Source: JBFGCM01 sp041581135
GTDB taxonomy: Bacteria > Actinomycetota > Acidimicrobiia > Spongiisociales > UBA5794
Assembly: GCA_041581135.1 (NCBI GenBank)
Contig: JBFGCM010000032.1
Span: forward strand, 1 to 35,180
Direction of reading: 5' to 3'
DNA: 35,180 nt
Shown: positions 18,746 through 25,940 of the stretch, piece after piece
Layout of the letters: every line of letters begins with the position of its first letter
Numbering within the stretch: position 1 is the stretch's first letter
The notes under the pieces: model-generated
What the model was told of the DNA's origin: nothing
The model's database searches: none
Seen by the model: only the letters and a program-made list of their open reading frames with translations
Program-made: the position numbers and the translations under genes

Positions 18746-19545
18746 TGTTTTCCAGTGTGTTCCTGAAGACACTGCGAGATCAGCGACGCTCGCTCATCGG
18801 GTGGGCCGTCGGCATCGTGGCCCTGGTCGGGATGATGGCGGCGATGTGGCCGACGGTGCGCAGCATGCCGGACCTCAATGAGTTCCTGGCCAACTATCCG
18901 GAGGCGCTGCGAGAGCTGTTCAACATCGAGTCGCTCACCACGGGGGCCGGCTTCCTGAACGTCGAGCTCTTCAGCATCATCCTGCCCGCCCTGTTCGTGG
19001 TGTTCGGCGTGTCTCGAGGGGCTCGGCTCGTGGCGGGTGACGAGGAGACCGGCTCGCTCGAAGTGCTGCTCACCACACCGCTGCCTCGATGGCGAGTCGT
19101 TGCCGAGAAAGCAGCAGCCCTCGTCGTCGGCATCCTGTGGCTTGGGGCGGTCCTCTTCGGGTCCACCTGGCTGTTTGGTGAGCTCATCGGCCTGGAGCTG
19201 ACCGTCGGCTACATCGCCTCGGCGACGCTGGCCATGACTGTGCTCGGCCTCGAGTACGGCGCACTGGCTCTGGCGATCGGCGCCATCACCGGGCGGAGAG
19301 CGCTGGCCATGGGCGTGTCCGGCACCATGGCGGTTGCCGGGTATGTGCTGTATGTGGCGGGCGAGTTCGTTGCCGCCGTCGAGCCCTGGCAGGTGCTCTC
19401 GCCGTTCTACTACGCGCTGGGCGAGGGCTCAGTGGCCACCGGCCTGGCCGGGGTCCCGCTGGGACACATGTGGATGGTGCTCGCTGCACTCGGCGCCTTT
19501 GCGCTGTCCATTCGGCTCTTCGAGCGGCGCGACATCTCGGCCTGA
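18745..19545 (+). CDS. ABC-2 type transporter permease
   Basis: The 266-residue integral membrane protein is the partner of the preceding ATPase. It has about six hydrophobic segments, among them LIGWAVGIVALVGMMAAMW, IILPALFVVFGVSRGA, AAALVVGILWLGAVLFGS, YIASATLAMTVLGLEYGALALAIG and WMVLAALGAFALSIRLF. The block GDEETGSLEVLLTTPLPRWRVV is the cytoplasmic loop characteristic of ABC-2 permeases. Its ATG shares the A of the upstream TGA stop, and GGAGG lies 7 bases before it; a GTG three bases earlier is possible. The pair probably exports a drug, lipid or peptide; nothing in the sequence identifies it. The next gene is convergent and only 5 bases away. Confidence 0.9.
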   Translation: MFSSVFLKTLRDQRRSLIGWAVGIVALVGMMAAMWPTVRSMPDLNEFLANYPEALRELFNIESLTTGAGFLNVELFSIILPALFVVFGVSRGARLVAGDEETGSLEVLLTTPLPRWRVVAEKAAALVVGILWLGAVLFGSTWLFGELIGLELTVGYIASATLAMTVLGLEYGALALAIGAITGRRALAMGVSGTMAVAGYVLYVAGEFVAAVEPWQVLSPFYYALGEGSVATGLAGVPLGHMWMVLAALGAFALSIRLFERRDISA

Positions 19546-19550
19546 CCGGG

Positions 19551-20180
19551 CTACAGCGTGGCGCTGTCTCCCCAATCGAGGGGGATCATCTCGATACCCA
19601 ACTCGGCGAGCACCCCTCCTACGAGGCTGGTGATGAAGCTGCGGCCCGACTCAGTGAGGTAGAAGTCGTGGATGGGAATGACCTGCTGGGGGCCGAGCCG
19701 TTGCGCGAATTCGACCGACTTGCGCGCAGTGCCCCACGGCGTGATCAATGGCAGGGCCAGCACCGGGGCGCTCGTCGTGGGCTGGTAGCTGTCGCCGGGG
19801 TGGGTGAGCACCGCGCCAAGCGTGTAGGCCCGGTTGGGTGGGGTAGCGCCGTTCGGCAGCATCTCGTGGTCGACGTCCTGGGACGTGACGCCGGGAGGGT
19901 CTGCGATGACGGCCGCCACGCCCACGTTTGCCAGCAGATCCGCCACCGGCTGGTTGCAGTGCACGGTGACATCGTCGCCGCGGTCGACGAGCCACCGAAC
20001 GAACTCGGGGCTGACGTGGTCGCGATGCTCGTGGGTGATGAGAACCCGTTGCACGTCGCCGATGGTGGAGAGGTCGAAGTGGCCGCTCTCGTACGTGAAG
20101 AAGCCGGGATCGAAGAGCGTGGTGCCGTCATCGGTCGAGACGGTGAGGCAGGAGTTGGTGAGTCGTTGCACGGTCGTCAT
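19551..20180 (-). CDS. MBL-fold metallo-hydrolase (UlaG-like)
   Basis: The 209-residue protein is a metallo-beta-lactamase-fold hydrolase. The N-terminal strand pair (QRLTNSCLTVSTDDGTTLFDPGFF) leads to VLITHEHRDHVS, with HxHxDH at residues 50-55 forming the dinuclear metal site. Later metal-binding residues are probably in LTHPGDSY and IPIHDFYLT. Size and pattern suit the UlaG-like/'YtkL' group. The biological substrate is unknown. I chose the ATG at 20180 because the protein begins at the first beta strand and the minus strand has TAGCGT 7 bases upstream; the longer frame to 20372 overlaps the next gene and has no family match. It runs convergent to the ABC permease. Confidence 0.87.
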   Translation of the reverse strand: MTTVQRLTNSCLTVSTDDGTTLFDPGFFTYESGHFDLSTIGDVQRVLITHEHRDHVSPEFVRWLVDRGDDVTVHCNQPVADLLANVGVAAVIADPPGVTSQDVDHEMLPNGATPPNRAYTLGAVLTHPGDSYQPTTSAPVLALPLITPWGTARKSVEFAQRLGPQQVIPIHDFYLTESGRSFITSLVGGVLAELGIEMIPLDWGDSATL

Positions 20181-20187
20181 GCGCGGA

Positions 20188-20193
20188 ACGCTA
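20188..20193 (-). promoter_or_regulatory. -10 hexamer for a leaderless MBL transcript
   Basis: The minus strand reads TAGCGT, 7 bases before the ATG at 20180, with no Shine-Dalgarno sequence. Confidence 0.4.
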
Positions 20194-20285
20194 CCCGCGC
20201 GGCAGGCTGTCGGCTGCCGGTTGGGGCACGATCGCCACGTAGCCGGTCGGGAAGAGCTGGTTCGGCCGGCGTAGCATCGAGCATT

Positions 20286-20363
20286 GTGAGCGAAACACCC
20301 GTCCACGTCGACTGCCACGTGCTCGACCACGCGGGCACGAAGGAAGCCCGGCGAGCCACATGA
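20286..20363 (+). CDS. Possible 25-residue leader peptide upstream of the winged-helix gene
   Basis: A GTG at 20286 opens a 25-codon frame (MSETPVHVDCHVLD... ending EARRAT) whose TGA overlaps the ATG of the next gene as ATGA. TAGCAT at 20272-20277 lies 8 bases before the GTG, the same layout as other probable leaderless genes in this window. The overlap would couple translation of the downstream gene to it. The peptide has no recognisable domain; it contains one Cys and three His. It could be a real leader peptide or simply the transcript's first codons. Confidence 0.35.
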   Translation: MSETPVHVDCHVLDHAGTKEARRAT

Positions 20364-21541
20364 GCATGCCACGAATCACCACGACACAACGGCGGAGGCG
20401 TGCCGGCCGGCGCCAGCACTTGGCCGTCGCGGCTCGGGCGGATTCTGTTGTGGACGTTGCGGAGGATCTGGTGGGGATACACGCGTCCGATCCGGCGACC
20501 GTGTTCCTCACCCCGATGGCGCGAATGCGTGAGCCGTCGGTCGAGGCCGTCACCGAAGCCCTCTACGACGAACGTTCGATCGTGAAGGTGCTGGGCATGC
20601 GCCGCACCATGTTCGCGGTGCCCGTGGACATCGCCGCCGAGCTGCACGCATCCTCAGCGGCGCCGATCGCCGACCGGGAACGGGCCCGTCTGGTGCAGAT
20701 GCTGGAGGAGGGCGGCATCGCCAAGAACGGTTCCGCCTGGCTGGCCGACGTCGAGCGGGCCACCCTCGAAGCGCTCAATGCCCGTGGCGAAGCGACCGCG
20801 AGTGACCTGTCGGCGGACGTACCTGACCTGGCCGAGAAGATCGAGTTCGGCGAGGGCAAGAAATGGGGTGGCACGGTGGGCGTCTCCACCCGCGTGCTGT
20901 TCCTCCTCGCCGGGGAGGGCCACATCATCCGTGGCGAGCCCACCGGTTCGTGGATCAGCAGTCGCTATCAGTGGGTGCCCATGAAGCGGTGGCTGGGGTC
21001 TCCGCTGCCCGATGTCTCGGAGGCAGATGCCCAGGCATCGTTGCTGCGCCGTTGGCTGGCCACGTACGGTCCGGGCACTCTGGTCGACCTCAAGTGGTGG
21101 AGTGGATGGACGGTGGCGGCGGTGAAGCGGGCCCTGGCCGCCGTGGACCACGAGGAAGTCGAGCTGGATGAAGGCACCGGGTACGTACTGGCCGGCGATC
21201 ATGACACGGTGGCACCTGGCACCCCCTGGGCCGTCTTGTTGCCGGCCCTCGACCAGGCGGTGATGGCCTACAAGGAGCGTGGCTGGTTCATCGGCGACCA
21301 CGCCCCTGCGCTGTTCGACCGTAACGGCAACGTCGGCCCCACGATCTGGTGGGATGGGCGAGTCGTCGGGGGCTGGGCCCACCGGCCTGACGGCGAGATC
21401 GCAGTGCGCACGCTCGAGGACGTAGGCGCCGAGGGAACGACCGCCGTCTACGGAGCGGCACACCGGCTCGAGGGGTTGCTCGGGGACCGTCGGTTCACTC
21501 CCCGCTTCCGCACCCCTGTGGAGAAGGAGCTGCTCGGATAG
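20360..21541 (+). CDS. HTH_42 winged-helix DNA-binding protein (AlkZ/YcaQ-related)
   Basis: The 393-residue protein belongs to the HTH_42 family, which includes AlkZ/YcaQ DNA glycosylases that remove bulky and crosslinked bases. The pattern is typical: an N-terminal QRRRRAGRRQHLA helix, EDLVGIHASDPATVFLTPMAR (residues 35-55), VKVLGMRRTMFAVP, a winged-helix centre (STRVLFLLAGEGHIIRG) and the barrel-like end (FIGDHAPALFDRNGNVGPTIWWDGRVVGGW). The catalytic Q-x-Q position of AlkZ is H41-A-S43 here; I recall the 'HA-S/T-D/E-P' form as common in one actinobacterial subfamily, so it may mark a different activity, not decay. ATG at 20360; a second ATG lies at 20366. DNA repair or regulation cannot be separated from sequence. 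Confidence 0.85.
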   Translation: MSMPRITTTQRRRRAGRRQHLAVAARADSVVDVAEDLVGIHASDPATVFLTPMARMREPSVEAVTEALYDERSIVKVLGMRRTMFAVPVDIAAELHASSAAPIADRERARLVQMLEEGGIAKNGSAWLADVERATLEALNARGEATASDLSADVPDLAEKIEFGEGKKWGGTVGVSTRVLFLLAGEGHIIRGEPTGSWISSRYQWVPMKRWLGSPLPDVSEADAQASLLRRWLATYGPGTLVDLKWWSGWTVAAVKRALAAVDHEEVELDEGTGYVLAGDHDTVAPGTPWAVLLPALDQAVMAYKERGWFIGDHAPALFDRNGNVGPTIWWDGRVVGGWAHRPDGEIAVRTLEDVGAEGTTAVYGAAHRLEGLLGDRRFTPRFRTPVEKELLG

Positions 21542-21565
21542 GCGCCCTCAGAGCCTGGCATCGGC

Positions 21566-21646
21566 TCAGCCGGCCGGGCTCGGCTCTGGGACCTCGATCG
21601 GTTCCGGCTCGACCTCGATGATGCGTTCCGGCTCGCCTATGTCCAT
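21566..21646 (-). CDS. 26-residue MDIGEPER-type small protein
   Basis: A 26-residue acidic, Pro/Glu-rich peptide starts MDIGEPERIIEVEPEP and ends PEPSPAG. I recognise the opening 'MDIG-P-R' as a type of short actinobacterial protein that is often annotated hypothetical. The start is exceptionally clear: AGGAGG lies 6 bases before the ATG. It overlaps the 3' end of the upstream CGIYA-type gene by 10 bases, so the two are co-transcribed and probably coupled. No membrane segment or signal is present. The repeated E-P dipeptides suggest a disordered binding peptide; that is inference. Confidence 0.75.
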   Translation of the reverse strand: MDIGEPERIIEVEPEPIEVPEPSPAG

Positions 21647-22125
21647 TCGATACCTCCTGGCGCCAATACCGCTTCGGGAGTGGAGCCGGTGGACCGGGGC
21701 GCGGCTGCAACGACTCGGGCCGGGCCCTCGAAGAGCGCAGCAATGTCGTCCGGCGCCGTGAGGTGCACCAGTCCGGAGTCGGTGCCCACGACGATCTCGA
21801 CCACCTCGGCATGTTGCGCGCGATAGCCGTGGGTGTGCTCGATCACACGGCCGCTGAGGTGGACCTTGCCGACCGCGACCCCGCGGTGCCCGATCCCTGG
21901 GAACTCGCGGCGGAGCCGGTGGACCTCCTTGGCGGCGTAGATGCCACACGCACAGCGCGCTCCGGTATGGGGGGAGGGTGGCGGGTCGGCGGTGTTGTCG
22001 CACGCCGCCGTTGCGCTCGGAGAACGCCACACGCGGCGGCTGCCCTCGAGGCGATCGTGCCGCACCGACCACACTCGATAGCCGACGATCGCCTCGGGCG
22101 ACCACATCGTTTCCACAGGCGTCAT
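21637..22125 (-). CDS. Uncharacterised Cys-containing protein (CGIYA motif)
   Basis: The 162-residue protein begins MTPVETMWSPEAIVGYRVW, then WRSPSATAACDNTADPPPSPHTGARCACGIYAAKE, VAVGKVHLSGRVIEHTHGYRAQHAEVVEIV and a variable tail. The pattern 'EAIVGYRxW ... C ... PH ... CxCGIYA ... VxLSGRVIEHxxGYRAxxA' is one I recall from actinobacterial proteins of unknown function. Cysteines in AACDN and CACGIYA with the intervening His could form a zinc site, though this is not proven. The start at 22125 (or ATG at 22107) lacks a strong ribosome site. It forms an overlapping pair with the 26-residue MDIGEPER protein; joint conservation would imply a shared role. Confidence 0.75.
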   Translation of the reverse strand: MTPVETMWSPEAIVGYRVWSVRHDRLEGSRRVWRSPSATAACDNTADPPPSPHTGARCACGIYAAKEVHRLRREFPGIGHRGVAVGKVHLSGRVIEHTHGYRAQHAEVVEIVVGTDSGLVHLTAPDDIAALFEGPARVVAAAPRSTGSTPEAVLAPGGIEWT

Positions 22126-22273
22126 GTTGCCACGTCGCAGCGTGCCGGCCGACGCGTAGCCAACGTAGCCCCCTGTCGTAGTGCGTCGCCACGGCTTCGT
22201 TCGGGCTCGGGGCCATGGTGTTCACCACCGTGGGCGCGCAGCTCCTGTACGCCCGGATCGCCCGGGTCTGTGG

Positions 22274-24001
22274 TCATTCGCCGTCCCCGCGGGCCCGGCC
22301 CTTCGTGAAGTCGATCGCCTCCAGCGTGGCGTTGTACACGAACCGTTCCCGTTTCGGCGAAGCCAGGAAACGTCCGGCGGCGATCATCGGCGCTCTCGTC
22401 CCAAGTACCTCCGACTCGACGATCGACGCCCGTGCCGTCTTCACCGCGTGGGCGATCATGATCGGGGCGACCGAGTTGTCTTCGGCGGCAGCTTGGGCCA
22501 GGGCCCCGTGCAGCCGGTCGTCGGCACCCTCGAAGCCGGCGATGGCGGCCTCTGCGGCCTCGGGGTCCTTGGCCCGGATCGCATCGAGGATCGTCGACGC
22601 GTCGGTGGTCCGGTGCGGCGGCGTGGCGTCGACCGGTTCGCGCATGTCGAACTGACGCGTGAAGTTGATGAACCAGACGGCGTGGTAGAGGCCGCGTAGC
22701 ACCTCGGGGGTGGGGTCCACCGTCCAGGCCCAGCGGAGGGCGTCGAGGTAGGTCATGTTGTGCGTGACGTCCAGCCAGCCCCACTCGTTGGTGTCGTCGG
22801 TGTCCAGATCGATGTCGAAGCGACGGAACCGCTCCGCAGCGGCGAGTGACGTGGCGTCGAGGAGGTCCTTCACAGCGGCACCGGCGCCGAGTGCGTCGTT
22901 GAGGGCGCCGAACGCCTCGGCCGGTTCGCCATCGAGCAGCGTGCGCCGGAAGACAGCGAGGTCGAGCTGCGTCCCGTTCTGTCGGGCGAGTAGCGCGTCG
23001 AGATCCGGTGCGGCCTCCTCCCAGGCGCGGAGGAACTTCCGCATGTAGGGGAGGCGGTCGTAGCGGGTCGACAGCGTCATGTTGGGCACGAGAGGGCCGA
23101 GGACCGTGTCGGCGTGTTCCCACCCGATGGTCTCGAGCATCTCGAAGGCCTTCTGGGCGTAGATCATGGGATGGCCATACCCGAGGAAGTGGTCGGTGAT
23201 GGCTGACAGCAATGCGTGGCGAATGAGTCGCGGCTCGACGCCGGTTGCGATGAGGCCTCGCAGCAGTGCCTCCGCCGGTTCCTTCTGTTCGTCATCGACC
23301 AGGCGCGGATAGACATGGAGGGCCGCTTCGAGACTGCCGTAGGTCTCGACCGGATCGATGGGGTCCGGCCGCGGCCGGAAGGGGCGACGAATCTCGGTCT
23401 GAGACACCACCGACATGCCCTGGACGACCGGCAACGCTTGGAGCTCTCCCTCGAACATCGAGGCCAGGTTGAGGCAGTCGGTGAGGGTGGCCATGGAGTG
23501 GTTCCAGCCGTACTCCATCCGAGGGGCGCCGTAGCTCACCCCCTCCTTGACGACCTCGGCCAGGGGCGTGCCGAGCTGCCTGAGCCGCATCGTGTCACGG
23601 GCCAGGCGGCCGATGTCGAGGTCGCCCATCGCCTCGATGAGGCTCTGGAACAGTTGCGGGGCGATGACCTCGGCCGCCGGGTCGGTGACGTCGACGAACA
23701 CGTGGCCGTCTTCGAGCTTCACCGGGTACGACCGGACGGCCTCGCCGCCGAAGCTGCAGTGGCCGTCCTGATCGAGCTCGAACTTCCAGTTGTGCCAGGC
23801 ACAGGTGAGCGTCTCGTTCTTGACGTCGCCCTGCAGCAGCGCGTAGCCCTGGTGTGGGCACCGATTGTCGATGGCGTAGACGCCGCGCTCGGTACGGAAG
23901 ACGGCGATGCGCTTGTCGTAATGTCGGAGCAGCTTGCGGCCTCCCACGGGCAACTGATCGATGGTGGCGGCGGCAACCCACTCGCCCTGTGAAGTAGTCA
24001 T
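22274..24001 (-). CDS. Rieske [2Fe-2S] domain fused to a large helical domain
   Basis: The 575-residue protein starts with a Rieske domain (about 1-110) carrying the canonical C48-P-H50 ... C67-A-W-H70 cluster ligands, C-x-H-x16-C-x2-H, in a glycine-rich fold (GGEAVRSYPVKLEDGHVFV). The remaining 465 residues are helical and conserved-looking, with histidines in WNHSMATLTDC, AITDHFLGYGHPMIYAQ, DVTHNMTYLD and LYHAVWFINF. This pattern loosely recalls the questin-oxidase-like family; it is not the alpha subunit of ring-hydroxylating oxygenases, whose D-x-x-H-x4-H site I do not find. It is probably a cytoplasmic redox enzyme of unknown substrate. The ATG at 24001 follows TACGGT by 7 bases; a 20-bp palindrome fills the promoter spacer. 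Confidence 0.85.
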   Translation of the reverse strand: MTTSQGEWVAAATIDQLPVGGRKLLRHYDKRIAVFRTERGVYAIDNRCPHQGYALLQGDVKNETLTCAWHNWKFELDQDGHCSFGGEAVRSYPVKLEDGHVFVDVTDPAAEVIAPQLFQSLIEAMGDLDIGRLARDTMRLRQLGTPLAEVVKEGVSYGAPRMEYGWNHSMATLTDCLNLASMFEGELQALPVVQGMSVVSQTEIRRPFRPRPDPIDPVETYGSLEAALHVYPRLVDDEQKEPAEALLRGLIATGVEPRLIRHALLSAITDHFLGYGHPMIYAQKAFEMLETIGWEHADTVLGPLVPNMTLSTRYDRLPYMRKFLRAWEEAAPDLDALLARQNGTQLDLAVFRRTLLDGEPAEAFGALNDALGAGAAVKDLLDATSLAAAERFRRFDIDLDTDDTNEWGWLDVTHNMTYLDALRWAWTVDPTPEVLRGLYHAVWFINFTRQFDMREPVDATPPHRTTDASTILDAIRAKDPEAAEAAIAGFEGADDRLHGALAQAAAEDNSVAPIMIAHAVKTARASIVESEVLGTRAPMIAAGRFLASPKRERFVYNATLEAIDFTKGRARGDGE

Positions 24002-24008
24002 GGCAGTG

Positions 24009-24039
24009 ACCGTACAACTTGAAGCGTGCTTCAAGTCAA
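24009..24039 (-). promoter_or_regulatory. Promoter of the Rieske-fusion gene
   Basis: The minus strand reads TTGACT (24039-24034) as a good -35, then a 19-base spacer, then TACGGT (24014-24009) 7 bases before the ATG. The spacer is occupied by a perfect palindrome. A short or absent 5' leader is implied. Confidence 0.5.
24017..24036. promoter_or_regulatory. Perfect 9-2-9 palindrome, probable operator
   Basis: ACTTGAAGC, a GT spacer and GCTTCAAGT form a perfect 20-bp inverted repeat. It covers the -35/-10 spacer of the Rieske-fusion promoter and overlaps the -35 by three bases. The size and place suit a TetR-, MarR- or similar dimeric repressor. No such regulator is encoded in the window. Confidence 0.65.
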
Positions 24040-24055
24040 GGGGGTGTGGGGAGTT

Positions 24056-24098
24056 CGTTGTGCTTGCACCGACCATTGCGGTCTGATTAGGCACACTC
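24056..24098. repeat. Palindromic promoter element, copy B
   Basis: TTGTGCTT (24058-24065) and AGGCACAC (24089-24096) are imperfect inverted arms separated by 23 bases. The inner GACC/GGTC pair is retained at the same centre. It matches 36 of 40 bases with copy A (14427). It sits between the divergent Rieske-fusion gene and the ECF sigma factor gene. Confidence 0.75.
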
Positions 24099-24176
24099 GA
24101 CGATCTCGCACACCGTGGTAAACCGGTAGCGGCCCTCGTGGCTGTGAGTTGTATGCACTCGAGAGAGGCGCTCCGG

Positions 24177-24689
24177 ATGGAGCACAGCGACGGTGAGATC
24201 CCGGTTGTTCGGCGTCCGATGCCGTTCGAGGCGTTCTACCTGGCCGAGTTCCCCACGATGGTGGCCCTGGCGTGTGCCGTGTCGGGCAGCCGGTTGGCGG
24301 CCGAAGACATCGCCCAAGAGGCGATGGTCGAGGCAAGCAAGCGGTGGCATGTGATCGGCACCTACGACAAGCCCGGGGCCTGGGTACGGCGCGTGACCAT
24401 CCAGAAGGCCGGCAAGCGCCTGCGTCGGGCCCGCACCGAGGCGGCCGCCCTGCTCAAGCTCCGGCCGGATGACGGCCTCGAACCGGGCCCTCCGGACGTC
24501 GAAGAGGTCTTCGATGCCATCGGACGGCTGCCGGCGCGTCAGCGGGCCGCCGTCGCGCTCCACTACCTCGACGGCTACTCGGTCGCAGAGGTGGCGGACA
24601 TCCTCGAGTGCGCGGAAGGAACCGCAAAGGCGCACCTGCACAAGGCACGGCGCACTTTGGCCACGGCATTGAGGGAGGAGGAGTCATGA
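24177..24689 (+). CDS. ECF RNA polymerase sigma factor
   Basis: The 170-residue protein has the two ECF sigma domains. Region 2 includes FEAFYLAEFPTMVALACAVSGSRLAAEDIAQEAMVEASKRW, split around the AEDIAQEA core that contacts polymerase, and AWVRRVTIQKAGKRLRR binds the -10. Region 4 (LPARQRAAVALHYLDGYSVAEVADILECAEGTAKAHLHKARRTL) is the helix-turn-helix for the -35. It directs polymerase to a small regulon, presumably in response to a signal passed by its neighbour. The start is uncertain: ATG at 24177 (GAGAGAGG upstream), ATG at 24153 or GTG at 24138. Its stop overlaps the membrane-protein start as ATGA, and it is divergent from the Rieske-fusion gene. Confidence 0.9.
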   Translation: MEHSDGEIPVVRRPMPFEAFYLAEFPTMVALACAVSGSRLAAEDIAQEAMVEASKRWHVIGTYDKPGAWVRRVTIQKAGKRLRRARTEAAALLKLRPDDGLEPGPPDVEEVFDAIGRLPARQRAAVALHYLDGYSVAEVADILECAEGTAKAHLHKARRTLATALREEES

Positions 24690-25912
24690 CCCTCGACGAC
24701 CGACTCCATCGTGCCTTCTCGAACTTGGAGACACGAGTGAACGAAAAGCTCGCAGAGAGACCAACTCCGGACATCTCGCCGGAGCCGACATACCGACCAT
24801 CGGACCGCACGTGGAAGATCCTCGCCCCGATAGCGGCCGCCGTCGTGTTGCTCGTCGCCATCGGAGCAGCAGCGTTGCTGCTGCGCAATCAGCCCGATCC
24901 GGTGCCGCCGGCCGGCGAGGTCACCACGACCACAGCGGCCCCCGGCACCACGGTGCCGCCGCCGGAGACCTCGCTGCCGCCGACCACCCAAGCCCCGCCG
25001 CCGACGACAGAGGCGCCGACCACCACGGTGCCGACGGACGCCTTCCCTGCGGACGCCTTCGCGGGCGTCACCGCAGTGCGCGCCGGAGCCGACGGCGTTG
25101 TCGCTCACGGCGCCGGTGGCGCCACGACACTGGTCGATGCTCCCGCCGTGGCCGCCTACCACGACGGGCGCGGCGGCCTGGTGTACCAGCTCGGTAGCTT
25201 CGAGGGCCCCGGCGAGTTCCGAGAGATCCTGTACGTTCGCCCCGGCGACGTGGAGCCGCAGCTGCTGGTGCTCGGTGAGGACGAGATCGTCCGGCTCGTC
25301 GGCGTGTTCGACGTGCAGGGTGAGCCGCATGTCGCCTTCACGGTGACCTCTGGCAGTAGTGAGAGCCGCCGTGACACGCTCCGCATGCTCGGCCTCGACA
25401 CGCTCGGCGTGCTCGATCTCGGTGAGGTCGGGTTCTTCGAGGTCGGCCTCATGGACGTGTCGGTGGCCGGAGAGGTGGTGGTCATCCAGACCTCTGGCGA
25501 GGGCATCGTGCAGAACGAGGCGCGCACCCTCGACGGCGAGCCGAAGGAGCTGCTGAATGCTCCCGAGCTGGAGTGTGCGTTCATTGGGGTGGGCGGGCAG
25601 GAGTGCCTGCTCTACCTGAACATCACCGACGACGGGCTTCGCTACGTCGCGGTGGCGTGGTCCGAGCTGGAGGGCGACGCAGCCGATCTCGTCGTCATCG
25701 AAGTCGGGACGGGGGCCGAGGAGCATCGCGTGCCGATCGGTGAGGTGATCCCACGGGACGTCGACGTCGAATGGCCCTACGTGGTGGTGAACACTCGTAG
25801 TGACATCGGAGCCCCGGCGGACGCATACCTGGTCGACTTCTCCGATCCGGGTTCGTCTCGCGTCACCGCCCTTCCTGGTGTGGGCGTCGCCGGAGCCGTG
25901 CGGCCCCTGTGA
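24686..25912 (+). CDS. Membrane partner of the ECF sigma factor, Thr/Pro-rich stalk
   Basis: The 408-residue protein has a 45-residue cytoplasmic N-terminus, one membrane helix (ILAPIAAAVVLLVAIGAAALLL, about 47-68), a low-complexity Thr/Pro stalk (about 75-120) and a beta-rich outer domain (AGVTAVRAGADGVVAHGAGG..., LVYQLGSFEG, VVNTRSDIG). This is the topology of anti-sigma factors, but the zinc-binding HxxxCxxC motif is absent. It overlaps the sigma gene by ATGA, which is strong evidence that the two work together; a role as anti-sigma factor or as surface sensor is inference. The outer domain's repeats could form a propeller. The second sigma operon at 30290-32519 has a partner of the same design. 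Confidence 0.8.
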   Translation: MTLDDRLHRAFSNLETRVNEKLAERPTPDISPEPTYRPSDRTWKILAPIAAAVVLLVAIGAAALLLRNQPDPVPPAGEVTTTTAAPGTTVPPPETSLPPTTQAPPPTTEAPTTTVPTDAFPADAFAGVTAVRAGADGVVAHGAGGATTLVDAPAVAAYHDGRGGLVYQLGSFEGPGEFREILYVRPGDVEPQLLVLGEDEIVRLVGVFDVQGEPHVAFTVTSGSSESRRDTLRMLGLDTLGVLDLGEVGFFEVGLMDVSVAGEVVVIQTSGEGIVQNEARTLDGEPKELLNAPELECAFIGVGGQECLLYLNITDDGLRYVAVAWSELEGDAADLVVIEVGTGAEEHRVPIGEVIPRDVDVEWPYVVVNTRSDIGAPADAYLVDFSDPGSSRVTALPGVGVAGAVRPL

Positions 25913-25940
25913 ATCGACGCATGGTGGTCGGGACGGCGCG

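Noticed and set aside
22213..22233. Hairpin CCATGGTG/CACCGTGG as terminator of the Rieske gene
   Set aside because: On the minus strand, the relevant one, the stem has a C-A mismatch in the middle; too weak to list.
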